64,000 bases of DNA from Sulfobacillus acidophilus DSM 10332 (GTDB lineage: Bacteria; Bacillota; Sulfobacillia; Sulfobacillales; Sulfobacillaceae): the NCBI GenBank assembly GCA_000237975.1, contig CP003179.1:992001-1056000 (forward strand), read 5' to 3'. Shown one piece after another: positions 43,506 through 53,144 of this stretch. Both the position numbers and the translations under genes were made by a program. Numbering within the stretch: position 1 is the first letter of the stretch; each line of letters opens with the position of its first letter. Below the pieces are notes generated by a model. The model was not told the origin of the DNA, did not search any database, and saw only the letters and a list, made by a program, of their open reading frames with translations.

Positions 43506-44264
43506 ATGGTATTGATCAATCGAGGCGTGTTTCTTAAAAACATTTACCTCCAGGAAGGTTCGACCGAGACCTATCCGTATAATATTCCGGCATTTCGTGG
43601 CCTGGCCAAAATTGAGTTGACCACCGCCGTCACATTTTTAGTCGGGGAAAACGGCTCGGGCAAGTCGACTCTTCTCGAGGCGATTGCGTCGGCAGCGGGG
43701 TTTAATCCTGAAGGGGGCAGTCGTGATCATCGTTTTGCGACGGTTGAAAGCCCGACGGGATTAGAAAATGCGATTCGGCTTTCGTGGTTTCCCAAAGCCA
43801 CGTCAGGATTTTTCTTACGGGCCGAAAGCTTTTTCAATTTTTCTTCGTACCTGGATGAAATGGCTAAGGATTTTCCCGATAAAGCCTATCAAGCTTATGG
43901 AGGGAAGTCACTCCATCGTCAATCGCACGGAGAAGCCTTCTTTGCCCTGTTTACCCATCGATTTCGTAACCGGGGAAAGGCGTTATATCTGTTGGATGAG
44001 CCGGAAGCCGCATTGTCCCCCGCGCGCCAACTCGCCTTTCTGCGTTTAATGTGGGACCACGAACAACGAGGGCAGTCCCAATTTCTTATTGCCACCCATT
44101 CGCCTATCTTGCTCGGCTATCCGCATGCCACCATTTTGACATGTGACACCCAACCCCTGTCCGTCATTGCCTATGAGGATACGGAACACTACAGGATTAC
44201 CAAACAATTTCTTTTAAACCGTGAAGGCGTATTGAAAGAGCTGTTCAAGCCGGACCCCGATTAG
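43506..44264 (+). CDS. ABC-type AAA ATPase (COG3910-like)
   Basis: 252 residues. Walker A VGENGSGKSTLLEA (about 48), signature-like HRQSHGEAFFALF (about 138), Walker B ALYLLDEPEAALSP (about 160) and switch His ATHSP. Soluble, without membrane partners. Such ATPases resemble the nucleotide-binding part of SMC/OLD-type proteins and accompany DNA-related or defence genes. The ribosome binding site is weak. A gene of unknown function follows after 93 bases. Confidence 0.85.
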   Translation: MVLINRGVFLKNIYLQEGSTETYPYNIPAFRGLAKIELTTAVTFLVGENGSGKSTLLEAIASAAGFNPEGGSRDHRFATVESPTGLENAIRLSWFPKATSGFFLRAESFFNFSSYLDEMAKDFPDKAYQAYGGKSLHRQSHGEAFFALFTHRFRNRGKALYLLDEPEAALSPARQLAFLRLMWDHEQRGQSQFLIATHSPILLGYPHATILTCDTQPLSVIAYEDTEHYRITKQFLLNREGVLKELFKPDPD

Positions 44265-44357
44265 GTCGACATCGGCCGATCGCCGGAATTAGGGAAAACC
44301 GACAGCAAAGTTGGAGGCTTGGTCAGAGCGGATCCTCTTTTTAGCGAGGGGAGAAAT

Positions 44358-44867
44358 ATGAGGACAAAAGGGCATTCGATTCGGATTAGTGTTCCCGACA
44401 GTTTAAATTTTGCGCTATGGATTCGGCGGCAAAGCTGGATCAATACTCCGGCGGATGAGATGGTATGGGAGCGCTGGTGGAACCATTTACTCAATTTACG
44501 GCGGATGGATCCCCAGGAACGCTTTTATGCGACCGCCTATTGGGTCGCACCCGAAACCGCCTGTCTACCCTATGACGGACGGAGCGGACTTTCTTGGCAT
44601 GATCAGTGGGCCAAGTTTTCAAAGGAACGGAAGGGCATTGAAGAGGCCGTAGATCTTACCGGACTTCGGCGGCTCTTGCGGGAAGACCGCTGGCGATTAG
44701 CCCTACTGGCACGGACCGATTGGGTTTTTGACGCGGTATGGGATCCTCTGTCGATCATTTCACAGGACTTGGTTTGGGAGGGATACGGAGTTCTTCGGTG
44801 GCCGTACCACCAAGATCCGTTGGCGCTCGAACACAGCTTGACCATGGCATTAGGAGCGTGCCCATGA
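44358..44867 (+). CDS. Hypothetical protein downstream of ATPase
   Basis: 169 residues from ATG 44358 with GAGGGGAG eight bases upstream. No family recognised. Rich in Trp and Arg (WERWWNHLLNLRRMDPQERF, PYDGRSGLSWHDQW), no signal peptide or membrane helix. Probably a soluble single-domain protein. Co-orientation with the ATPase suggests a pair, but no function is assigned. Confidence 0.6.
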   Translation: MRTKGHSIRISVPDSLNFALWIRRQSWINTPADEMVWERWWNHLLNLRRMDPQERFYATAYWVAPETACLPYDGRSGLSWHDQWAKFSKERKGIEEAVDLTGLRRLLREDRWRLALLARTDWVFDAVWDPLSIISQDLVWEGYGVLRWPYHQDPLALEHSLTMALGACP

Positions 44868-45016
44868 ATAGAAGTCGGCATGGAAACCGCCTTTTGCAAC
44901 TTACGTTACCGTCCGGGTGTTGTCATGGGTCGTTTATTCGCCCGGCCGGTATCAGGATGGAGGGCCGGACCCAGGTCAAAGGAGAAGTCAGGTTTTTAAA
45001 AAAGCCCCCGCCGTAA
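44864..45016 (+). CDS. Possible small protein
   Basis: 50 codons, ATG overlapping the preceding TGA. Basic, with two neighbouring cysteines (SGCCHGS). No family similarity recognised. Its end lies in the terminator of the convergent SDR gene, so it may not be real. Confidence 0.25.
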   Translation: MNRSRHGNRLLQLTLPSGCCHGSFIRPAGIRMEGRTQVKGEVRFLKKPPP

Positions 45017-45031
45017 CCGAAGCCCGGCGGG
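44996..45031 (-). terminator. Terminator after SDR gene
   Basis: On the minus strand CCCGCCG / CGGCGGG stem with an 11-base loop followed by GGCTTTTTT, about 20 bases after the SDR stop. Confidence 0.85.
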
Positions 45032-45050
45032 AGACGATTAATCCGTTACT

Positions 45051-45797
45051 TTAATTCATCTGATCGGACGGTCGTACCACAATTTCATTGACGGCCACCG
45101 ATTCCGGTTGCTCCAACGCATAGAGAATGGCGTCGGCAATGTGCCGACTGGACAAGGGATTTTTGGAAGCCCGTGCCTTTAACGCCTCAAGCGCATCGGG
45201 ATCGGTAATCGATTGCAATAATTCGGTTTCGACCAGTCCCGGTGATATGAGGGTGGTTCGGATACCATATCGGCCGACCATTTCCATTCGCAGTCCTTCG
45301 GTAATCGCCCGTACCGCAAATTTGGTCCCGCTATAGACGGCGCCCCCCAGTCCGACTTTATGCCCCGCAACCGAGGCGATGTTGACAATGTGTCCGCTAT
45401 TTTGGCGAATCATCACCGGGAGCACGGCGGCGATGCCGTAGAGGACCCCCTTGATGTTGACATCGATCATGCGTTCCCATTCGTCCACATGAAGTTTTTC
45501 CATATACGCTAGCGGCATTACGCCCGCATTGTTGATCCACACATCAATCCGGCCGAATTGCGCTACCGCAAAGTCTTTGACTTCTTCGACAGAAGGGCGC
45601 CGGGTAACGTCGATCGGGTGTATCAGGGCTGTTCCGCCTTGAGCCCGAATATCGGCGGCGATGGATTCAAGGCGCTCGAGTCGTCGGGCGGTTAAGATGA
45701 CACGGGCCCCCTTGGCGGATAACCGACGAGCGGTGGCCTCTCCGATTCCACTACTCGCACCCGTAATGACGACAACTTGGTTGGTTAATGAACTCAT
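45051..45797 (-). CDS. Short-chain dehydrogenase/reductase
   Basis: 248 residues, classical SDR. Cofactor motif TGASSGIGEA (about 12), ARRLER after strand 2 favouring NADP(H), NNAG (about 88), catalytic Ser in NIASVAG and YSGTK (about 156). Similar to YdfG-like hydroxy-acid or retinol-type reductases. Monocistronic with its own terminator. Substrate unknown. Confidence 0.92.
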   Translation of the reverse strand: MSSLTNQVVVITGASSGIGEATARRLSAKGARVILTARRLERLESIAADIRAQGGTALIHPIDVTRRPSVEEVKDFAVAQFGRIDVWINNAGVMPLAYMEKLHVDEWERMIDVNIKGVLYGIAAVLPVMIRQNSGHIVNIASVAGHKVGLGGAVYSGTKFAVRAITEGLRMEMVGRYGIRTTLISPGLVETELLQSITDPDALEALKARASKNPLSSRHIADAILYALEQPESVAVNEIVVRPSDQMN

Positions 45798-45948
45798 GGT
45801 GTCACCCTTCCTCGCTGAGGCTTAGTCGAGTGCAGTCACTCAACCAAGAAGGATGATACTGCGGAACCGACGGGTTGTCGAATACCGCGGTCTTGACGTG
45901 CTCTTCCGTCCCTTCAGCCCCGTTTTGTTGTCGAACTAGCCTGATTGG

Positions 45949-46683
45949 TTAAGCTTGGGCCCAAATTAATATACGCCGTTTGATAAAGTAACCGGCTCGG
46001 AAAAATTCTCGGGGCGCGGTCTTTTCGTTGATATGGGCCAGTGCTTGTCGGCCGTTGGGGCTCATGGGATCAACAGGGGCTAGCCATGCTAGGGGATTAA
46101 TTAATTCTTCGGATAGTTCGATAACGATATCATGAAAATCCGCCTCTATGAGCAAGGTATACCATTCATCCGGCGCCAAGGCACGGCGATGCGAGGGGTC
46201 CCGCAAACTTTCCACCCGATTCAGCCATGGAATTCCCGATTGACTTCCGGTCATATCGGAAATGCCCAGTCGCCCTCCGGTTCGAAGGATTCGATGGGCT
46301 TCGGAGAGGAATTCGGCAATATCGGTGAAGTGATGCGCGGCTCGCCGACAAGTCACCAGGTCGAAGCTTTTATCCGAAAAGGGGAGGGCCTCCGCGGGGG
46401 CCTTCAGGGCGGTCAGGGTGAGATGATGTTCTTGGGCTAGAGTCAGCGCGTCTTCTAACATTTCTTGGGTAATATCGACGATACTCACCTCGGCACCGTG
46501 TTCAGCCAAGCGTAAAGCCGTATGGCCGGCTCCGGTGGCGACGTCGACGGCCCGTTCACCGGGTTTCGGCGCCAACCCGATGACCAGTCGATCAAGATCG
46601 GGGCCGTGGGCGTGGCCAGGGCTCACGACATAGGCTTGATGATGGGCGGCAAAAAAGGTACGGGGATCGCGTTCGTCTGGCAT
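45949..46683 (-). CDS. Class I SAM-dependent methyltransferase (UbiE-like)
   Basis: 244 residues from ATG 46683, which has GAGGAGGG six bases upstream; an earlier in-frame ATG lacks a site. Methyltransf_11 core: AVDVATGAGHTALRLAEHGA, then VSIVDIT, FDLVTCRRAAHHF and GGRLGISDM. Resembles menaquinone/ubiquinone or demethylmenaquinone methyltransferases and arsenite/small-molecule methylases. Acceptor not predictable. Confidence 0.88.
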   Translation of the reverse strand: MPDERDPRTFFAAHHQAYVVSPGHAHGPDLDRLVIGLAPKPGERAVDVATGAGHTALRLAEHGAEVSIVDITQEMLEDALTLAQEHHLTLTALKAPAEALPFSDKSFDLVTCRRAAHHFTDIAEFLSEAHRILRTGGRLGISDMTGSQSGIPWLNRVESLRDPSHRRALAPDEWYTLLIEADFHDIVIELSEELINPLAWLAPVDPMSPNGRQALAHINEKTAPREFFRAGYFIKRRILIWAQA

Positions 46684-46931
46684 GACAAGCCCTCCTCGGG
46701 GAACGGATTCGTATTCAGCATAGCATGGGATTCGTGATAGAGACACCAAGAGTTACCGGCGGAAGACCCCGGGGAATCCTTACGGGCTAATAGGCGTTAG
46801 GGAATGTCCATGACCTAGGATTCAGGAGGTAAGTTGGTGCCGGTAAGTCTCCCCTGATCCGGTTAGCGGTCGTTTTCGATCTTTGAATTAATTGGAGTTT
46901 GGACGCGAACCTGTGGCGATGAGGTGGAAAA

Positions 46932-48053
46932 TTAGTTGTCGCGGGGTGCGGCATGTACCCGCCGGCGTTTGAATTTCGCTAAAACCAGGGCTCCCACCGT
47001 CGTGAAAGTGGTGACGCTGAAGGCTAGCGGATCGATTCCCCGAACCACTAAATGGGTAGCGACCACCGCGGTCGGTAAAAAATGGACAATCAATATCCAG
47101 AGTGCCGCGACAAGTCCTATGAGCCCGAGCCGGTAGGCTTCCGGGAGATGCCAGCCGTCTTGTAGATTGGTGGTCAACACCCATAAGTGAACGGCTAAAT
47201 AGAGGACTAACGCAATAATCCAAGTGACCATGATTAACAACCCGGGCCGGCTAATGAATGCGGTTTGTACGGTCAGGTTAGAAAAAATATAAATTAGGGG
47301 CCATTCCAGTGTGACTGCGGCATTCGGCCCAAGCGTGCCAACAACCAGACCATAAATGATGACGATGATCATGGCTTGAAATGCGATGGCGGCCAAAGCC
47401 CATCGGCGGATGGTGCTCCATGACGTTTGGCGAACATGCCCGCCAACGGTTACAATCAATTCACCCTGGATCCAGAGATACCAGGTGGCGAGAAACCCAC
47501 GGCCGATGGGCATCAACTGAATATCGCCGGAGGGCAACATGGCAGTGGGATTGCGAAAGTTTCCCAGTGACAGGATAGCTAATAGAAGAAAAGAGCCGAT
47601 GACCAAGGGAAACCAGAACTGTACGGTACGGGCCAAATGGGTCAAGGGCTTGCTGGCAAACCAAGCGCTTAGCAGGATGAGGCTGAGACTAAAGACCAGC
47701 CGTGGCGTGCGCGGATAAAACACGATGGACAGGAGCTGGGTAAAGAGTGCTAACAAGGCGCCGTCCAAAATCACGTAAAGTACTATCGTGGCTAAGAACA
47801 CCGGCCATCTGACGACACCCCATAAATCTTCCATTCGGCCAAGTTCGGTGGCTCCCGTGGTATGAGGCGGCCACAAGGTTTGTACCCATACCAGTCCCAT
47901 GGCGATACTGATAGACAGGGGAATGGCCCAGCCGGCATCGCGTCCTGATTCACTAATGACGGTTTGAGGCCAAATATAGACCCCGCCGGCTACCACGGAT
48001 ACGGCGGTCATTAAAAAAAACTGCCCTCGACTGATAGGCTCAATCGGTCCCAT
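46932..48053 (-). CDS. Spore germination permease, GerB/GerAB type
   Basis: 373 residues, about ten membrane helices of the spore permease (APC-related) family. The N-terminal SRGQFFLMTAVSVVAGGVYI is typical. It forms the germinant-binding subunit of the GerA-type receptor in the spore inner membrane. Last gene of the A-C-B ordered operon; its ATG overlaps the gerC stop. Confidence 0.9.
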   Translation of the reverse strand: MGPIEPISRGQFFLMTAVSVVAGGVYIWPQTVISESGRDAGWAIPLSISIAMGLVWVQTLWPPHTTGATELGRMEDLWGVVRWPVFLATIVLYVILDGALLALFTQLLSIVFYPRTPRLVFSLSLILLSAWFASKPLTHLARTVQFWFPLVIGSFLLLAILSLGNFRNPTAMLPSGDIQLMPIGRGFLATWYLWIQGELIVTVGGHVRQTSWSTIRRWALAAIAFQAMIIVIIYGLVVGTLGPNAAVTLEWPLIYIFSNLTVQTAFISRPGLLIMVTWIIALVLYLAVHLWVLTTNLQDGWHLPEAYRLGLIGLVAALWILIVHFLPTAVVATHLVVRGIDPLAFSVTTFTTVGALVLAKFKRRRVHAAPRDN

Positions 48054-49153
48054 TATCGTGACACGCCCTCTCCTAATGTTTGGAATGTGACCGTGATGTC
48101 GGCATGAATCGGCAACCGAGATAACGCGGTGAAAGAAAAATGGCTAGCGGCAATGGGGTGTGCCCAAGCCGCGGTTTTGGCAAAGCCAAAGGGATCGGTA
48201 TGGGTTTGATTCGCCCATTGGACGGCCTCTGAAGCCATGGATTGAATGGCTTGGGCTACCTGTCGGCTGACAGTCGTTTCGATCGCGTGGCTTACGATGA
48301 GGTGTGGTGGAGTTGACATAATCAGTCCACGGGCATGAATCGTGACCCGTACGGTTACGGCGTTAGAGCTTAACCTGGCGCCGGTATGAACCGTTTCCGT
48401 GATCTTGCCGACGGCAAACGGGTGGGTGCCGACATTTACCGTTATCACGTCATGGAGAACTCGTCCGGTTAAAAAGGCGAATCCGGTGGTCGCTTGAGTG
48501 GGCATCAAGTCGGGGCTTCCTGTCGGTGGGTATACCAACACTTGCCGTACGGCCATTCCGCCTGGGGTCGGGCTGGCTACCGGAATGAAGGGAGAGACTC
48601 CAGGTGTTTCCGACTGGTCCCACCATTGCCATTCCCGTTGGCCTAAATTTAACGCGTGGCAGGCGGTGCAATCAAAGTAGGTAGACAAATAGTAATAGGG
48701 CACAATGGTTTGCGGTGAACTACGGGTTAATAGGGGAGCCGGATTATTGGGGGTGGCGATGAGCCAAAACGTTGCCGGAATGGCGCCCATAGCGTTTAAC
48801 GAATCGATAATTTGCGCGACTTGGTTGGCGGCGAGTCGCCGATCGACGGCGAGCACCTGCAGTTCGCCAAAAGAGACATTGCGGTCGGTGGCGGTCTGTA
48901 CTTCTTGGATGGCTTGCGGCCAGGATGTGGCTGTTACGGTTTCGGCATAAAATTGCTGACTGGGCGGTAAGCTGGCCAGGCTGCCTATGCTCACGGCGAC
49001 ATTAGGGAATACCAGGGTCCATTGATGGTGACGGTTGATTCCCATGGCGATGACGACCGCCTGTTGTTCAATCGGTCGCTGATCCCAGCAACCGGTTATA
49101 AGCGCCGGCAGCCACAAAAACCATATCCAGCGGATCCAAAAACGTCGAGCCAT
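48053..49153 (-). CDS. Ger(x)C-family spore germination lipoprotein
   Basis: 366 residues. Signal peptide with lipobox LITGC (Cys about 22) directly followed by WDQRPIEQQAVVIAMGIN, the family signature (CWDxxEI...). Lipid-anchored to the spore inner membrane, third subunit of the germination receptor. A single base separates it from gerA and it overlaps gerB by one base. Confidence 0.93.
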   Translation of the reverse strand: MARRFWIRWIWFLWLPALITGCWDQRPIEQQAVVIAMGINRHHQWTLVFPNVAVSIGSLASLPPSQQFYAETVTATSWPQAIQEVQTATDRNVSFGELQVLAVDRRLAANQVAQIIDSLNAMGAIPATFWLIATPNNPAPLLTRSSPQTIVPYYYLSTYFDCTACHALNLGQREWQWWDQSETPGVSPFIPVASPTPGGMAVRQVLVYPPTGSPDLMPTQATTGFAFLTGRVLHDVITVNVGTHPFAVGKITETVHTGARLSSNAVTVRVTIHARGLIMSTPPHLIVSHAIETTVSRQVAQAIQSMASEAVQWANQTHTDPFGFAKTAAWAHPIAASHFSFTALSRLPIHADITVTFQTLGEGVSR

Positions 49154-50737
49154 TCAATTTCGCCCCTTCTTGAGGTGTGCTGGCGGCACGGTTTGGGGAG
49201 AGCCCATAGGGCGCGAACTTCGGGGACGTGCGGTTGTCAACCGACGGCGCAGTCCATTCCATGGTTGGCGAATGAACAGATCGCGCCAGTCGTTGGCGCG
49301 AAAGGGGGCAAATGGCACGAAATAAGGAACGCCAAACGACGACAGCTCCGTTAATAAGCCCACCACAACCATGGTCACCCAAATAATGCCATATAAGCCG
49401 AGAAGAGCCCCGGCCAACAACATCACCGCGTTGACGATGCGCCAGGTTCCCGTGAGTTCATAGACAGGGACCGAATAAAAGCTGAGCGCGGTTAATGTAA
49501 TCACCACAATCATTTGCGGACTGACCAACCCGGCTTTGACCACGGCGGTTCCGACCACGATGGCACCGACCGTGCCGATGGTGGTCGATAAAGCCTTCGG
49601 CAGTCTTAAAGCGGCTTCCCGCAAAACTTCAATGACTAACACCATCAATAAGGCCTCGACCAATGGCGGAAAAGGTAAGCCGGCATGGTCGCCCGCGGTC
49701 AAAATCAATAGAGCCGGTGGCAATAGGTTGGTGTTCACTTCGGTTAAAGAAATATATAGAGCCGGCAGGTAGATCCCCATGACCCATCCTAAAAGCCGGA
49801 TCAGACGCACAAAAGAGATGTCGTACCAGGCGCCCGCATAATCCATCGCCGTTCGATAGAAATCCGCTAAGGGGGCGGGTGCTATCAGCACAAACGGATC
49901 GCCGTCGACTAAAACGACCACCTTACCTTCCAAAAGCGACTGGGTGGCTAGGTCAACCCGTTCGGTGGACCGTAAGGTCGGAAATATCGATCGCGGATGA
50001 TCACGAATTAGTCCGGCGATGACAGTCGCGTTCGCGCGCCCATCAATGGTGACGGCTTTCAGCCGTTGAATCATTTGGTCGACCAAAGCCGGATTGGTGA
50101 GCCCCCTGAGAAAGGCAACGACTACTTGGGTTCGCTGATAGCGTCCCAATGTAATCGGATGGAAGGTGAGCGCGGCGTCATGAAAGCGTTGCCGTAACTG
50201 GCCCATCTGGGTTGTCAACAATTCCGTGAACGCGTCGTCCGGTCCTCGCACGGCGAGTTCGGTTTGGGGACGTCCGACGTTACGGGACGGGTACTTTGTG
50301 GTATCTATGCCCCAAGCCCAATCAATCCCGGGGGCAAACAGAACTGTCCAGCCTTCTGCCAGATGGTCCAGAACGGCATGCCACGTGGGTAGACGTTTAA
50401 CCGGAGCGCGCGTGATGGGGGATCGATCCCATTGGTCAGGCGTGGTCGTTGTGCCCATTAACGGCGCCAAAACATCTTGGTCAACCAGTTGGGGGTCTAC
50501 AATGGTTGCGAGGTACGCCACCTGAACCGTGTTCGGAGACAGGCCGGGCGGTTCCAAAATGCGCACGACCAAATCGGGACTTGGCTGGAACGTGGCCGCC
50601 AATAAGGTTGGGACCGCCTCCAATGGCGGAATGCGGTGGTCGGTGGTGATTTGTTGGAGGATTTGGTCGATGGTTAAGAGCACGTCTTTCGTTAAGTTGG
50701 ACCAGTCGTCATAGATATCGGGCCGCTCGATTTCCAT
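49154..50737 (-). CDS. Spore germination protein GerA/SpoVAF type
   Basis: 527 residues. A large hydrophilic N-terminal half (residues 1-270, including EGKVVVLVDGDPFVLIAPAP) and about five membrane helices in the C-terminal half (DISFVRLIRLLGWVMGIYLP). Subunit A of a GerA-type receptor that starts germination when a nutrient binds. First gene of the operon. Presence of the complete A-C-B set shows that the host makes endospores. Confidence 0.93.
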   Translation of the reverse strand: MEIERPDIYDDWSNLTKDVLLTIDQILQQITTDHRIPPLEAVPTLLAATFQPSPDLVVRILEPPGLSPNTVQVAYLATIVDPQLVDQDVLAPLMGTTTTPDQWDRSPITRAPVKRLPTWHAVLDHLAEGWTVLFAPGIDWAWGIDTTKYPSRNVGRPQTELAVRGPDDAFTELLTTQMGQLRQRFHDAALTFHPITLGRYQRTQVVVAFLRGLTNPALVDQMIQRLKAVTIDGRANATVIAGLIRDHPRSIFPTLRSTERVDLATQSLLEGKVVVLVDGDPFVLIAPAPLADFYRTAMDYAGAWYDISFVRLIRLLGWVMGIYLPALYISLTEVNTNLLPPALLILTAGDHAGLPFPPLVEALLMVLVIEVLREAALRLPKALSTTIGTVGAIVVGTAVVKAGLVSPQMIVVITLTALSFYSVPVYELTGTWRIVNAVMLLAGALLGLYGIIWVTMVVVGLLTELSSFGVPYFVPFAPFRANDWRDLFIRQPWNGLRRRLTTARPRSSRPMGSPQTVPPAHLKKGRN

Positions 50738-50817
50738 AGCTTTACCATGTCTCGGGTAGGGCTGCTTTATACCTGAGAAAAGAAGCCCCAGCCGCCGAAG
50801 CGGTTGAGGCTTACGAA

Positions 50818-51918
50818 TTAGAGGGTGAGAGGATGATAGGCTCGATCAAGCGCCTTGGCGACGGCGGCATGGGTGATCCGGCCATCGGCAATATTGATTC
50901 CGGAACGAAGCTCGGGACGCTCTTGAAGAGCACCGGTCAATCCACGACTTAACGCGATCACATACGGTAATGTGACATTGGTGAGGGCTTGGGTGGCCGT
51001 ACGGGCCACCGAACCGGGAATATTCGCCACGGCATAGTGGGTTACCCCGAAGCGGGTATAAGTCGGATTCTCATGGGTCGTCGCCCGGTCGATGGTTTCC
51101 ACACAGCCTCCCTGGTCAATGGCCACGTCGACAATCACTGATCCGGCGGTCATCTGTTGCACCATCTCGGTGGTGACAACCTTAGGCGCTCGATCGCCCG
51201 GAACAAGCACAGCCCCGATGACGATATCTGCTGACCTTACTGCATCTCCGAGCGCGGCGGGATGGGCCCACAACGTTTGAATACGGCTTCCGAAGACGTC
51301 GTCCAGCCAGGCTAAGCGGTTCGGGTTGATATCCAGGATGCTTACGCGGGCCCCCATTCCGACCGCCATCTTAGCGGCCGCCGTGCCGACGGTGCCTCCA
51401 CCCACAATCACCACATGCGCTGCGGGCACCCCTGGTACACCGCTAATAAGAATTCCGAGACCTCCTTGATGATTCTCCAGATATTGGGCGCCAAGTTGCG
51501 GGGCCAATCGACCGGCAATTTCACTCATCGGCGCTAACAAGGGCAGTCGGCCTTCAGCATCTTGCACCGTTTCATAACCGATAGCGGTAACCCCTTCTGC
51601 CATTAATGCATCGGCCAAGTCCGGAGCGGCGGCCAGGTGCAAATACGTAAAGAGCATCAAGTTGGGACGGAAATAGCCATATTCGACGGGTTGTGGCTCC
51701 TTGACTTTGACCACGAGGTCAGCCGACCAGGCTTCGGCCGCGGTTGTCATCTGGGCTCCTGCCCGGCGATATTGTTCGTCCGGATAGCCGCAGGCCGACC
51801 CGGCCGACGTTTCCACCAGGACCTGATGACCGGCTTGAGTTAGTGCGGCTACGCCCGACGGCGTTAGTGCGACCCGGTTCTCGTACGTTTTAATCTCTTT
51901 AGGAACACCAATTTTCAT
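50818..51918 (-). CDS. ald: Alanine dehydrogenase
   Basis: 366 residues from ATG 51918 (MKIGVPKEIK), with AAGGAGG nine bases upstream; an upstream in-frame start lies inside the dipeptidase gene. Catalytic residues Lys in VKVKEPQ (about 74), His in YLHLAA (about 95) and Asp in DVAIDQGG; nucleotide fold VIVGGGTVGTAAA. Interconverts L-alanine and pyruvate with NAD+. It starts five bases after the dipeptidase stop, so alanine released from peptides is oxidised by the same operon. Confidence 0.95.
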   Translation of the reverse strand: MKIGVPKEIKTYENRVALTPSGVAALTQAGHQVLVETSAGSACGYPDEQYRRAGAQMTTAAEAWSADLVVKVKEPQPVEYGYFRPNLMLFTYLHLAAAPDLADALMAEGVTAIGYETVQDAEGRLPLLAPMSEIAGRLAPQLGAQYLENHQGGLGILISGVPGVPAAHVVIVGGGTVGTAAAKMAVGMGARVSILDINPNRLAWLDDVFGSRIQTLWAHPAALGDAVRSADIVIGAVLVPGDRAPKVVTTEMVQQMTAGSVIVDVAIDQGGCVETIDRATTHENPTYTRFGVTHYAVANIPGSVARTATQALTNVTLPYVIALSRGLTGALQERPELRSGINIADGRITHAAVAKALDRAYHPLTL

Positions 51919-51923
51919 CGGAA

Positions 51924-52961
51924 TCATCCTCCTTGCATCGATTGTTGTTGCCGATCCCATACGCGTTGGATATTGCCGAAACTGACGGCTCTGATCTCGT
52001 CATCCGAGAACCCTCGCTGAGATAGGCGGTCGAGAAATTGGGGGACATCTTCGACACGGGAAAGCCCCTCGGTCGGACGAGAAGCGTGGTAGATGGTCGG
52101 CAAATAGTCCGTAAAATCAAACCCGAAGGCGACATGCCGAATCCCAATAAGATTGGCGATATATATCAGATGGTCAATCAGGCGATCCATCGTCGGGTGA
52201 TCCTTGTCCACATACGGTCCATAGCTATTCAGTCCAATGATCCCGTGACGGTCGCCAATGGTCTTAATGAGGAAGTCCGGTAGATTGCGCGGGTGATCGG
52301 AGAGCGCCCGGGCATTTGAATGCGATGCGATCAAAAGGCCGGAGTGGCTATCGCACACGTCGGCGGCCGAAGTGTCATCGAGATGGCTGATATCTAATAG
52401 GATACCGGCGCCGGCTAGATGACGGACAATGTCTCGACCTAGAGGGGTGAGTCCGGGTGGCCGATGAGCGCTGTGCGATTTGGGAAACACGTCCGGACCA
52501 CTGGCCAGGGCATTGGTTTCCGCCCAAGCCAGCATGGCATGCCGGACGCCCAGACGCCGAAGTACGGTGAAACTTTCCTGATACCCTTCCCAAAGAGAGA
52601 CCGGGTGGTCGTTGCGGTCGAGTAGCCATTGCTCGACAAAAGTCATACCCTCGAGACCCAAGACCACTTGAAACCGGGGATCGGTCGGATTGAGCGGTTC
52701 ATCGTCGGTCACAATCCGAATCAGCTCCGGGCTTTCTTGGATATCGGCCCATAACGCCGACGCCAGCTGTAGAACCCGGTGGGCGCTGTTTTGACGATAG
52801 GGGGGCTCTACCCATAATGCGAACAGGCTTCCGACAACACCCGCTTGGGACAAGCGGGACCAATAATGACGGGCAAAGACCCGGCGTTCGCCCTCTGCGC
52901 GACGGCGGGCGATATCGGCCGGAATGTCGGAATGGCAATCGAATACCGGTATCGGAAACAA
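51924..52961 (-). CDS. Membrane dipeptidase-type metallopeptidase (M19)
   Basis: 345 residues. Zinc ligands: FDCHSDIP (His-x-Asp), LGLEGM (bridging Glu), ISHLDD and ASHSNARAL (His pair), with GFDFTDY near the C-terminus. Renal-dipeptidase family; hydrolyses dipeptides including D-amino acid ones. No signal peptide, so cytoplasmic. Directly upstream of ald and divergent from an APC permease: import, cleavage and alanine oxidation may form one function (inference). Confidence 0.92.
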   Translation of the reverse strand: MFPIPVFDCHSDIPADIARRRAEGERRVFARHYWSRLSQAGVVGSLFALWVEPPYRQNSAHRVLQLASALWADIQESPELIRIVTDDEPLNPTDPRFQVVLGLEGMTFVEQWLLDRNDHPVSLWEGYQESFTVLRRLGVRHAMLAWAETNALASGPDVFPKSHSAHRPPGLTPLGRDIVRHLAGAGILLDISHLDDTSAADVCDSHSGLLIASHSNARALSDHPRNLPDFLIKTIGDRHGIIGLNSYGPYVDKDHPTMDRLIDHLIYIANLIGIRHVAFGFDFTDYLPTIYHASRPTEGLSRVEDVPQFLDRLSQRGFSDDEIRAVSFGNIQRVWDRQQQSMQGG

Positions 52962-53055
52962 ATGCTGTCACATCCTTTACGACCAGAACGGATGTTAATA
53001 TATCATAAAAATCCGGGAATGTTTTTATCTTATTGATATTTTTTCTAGCGGCGCC

Positions 53056-53084
53056 TTGACAGACATCGGATGTCAATATATTGT
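53056..53084 (+). promoter_or_regulatory. Promoter with embedded operator before APC permease
   Basis: TTGACA (53056-53061), 17-base spacer, TATTGT (53079-53084). The spacer starts with a perfect palindrome GACATC-G-GATGTC (53062-53074), so a repressor there would block RNA polymerase. The box CGGATGTCAATATATTGT (53067-53084) has a close copy, CGGATGTTAATATATCAT, at 52989-53006 near the divergent dipeptidase start. Both may bind the XRE-cupin regulator at 54602. Confidence 0.75.
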
Positions 53085-53144
53085 CGATATATGACTATTG
53101 GTTTAATTTACTGAAGATTACTATTTGGTGGAAGGGGTTTTTCC

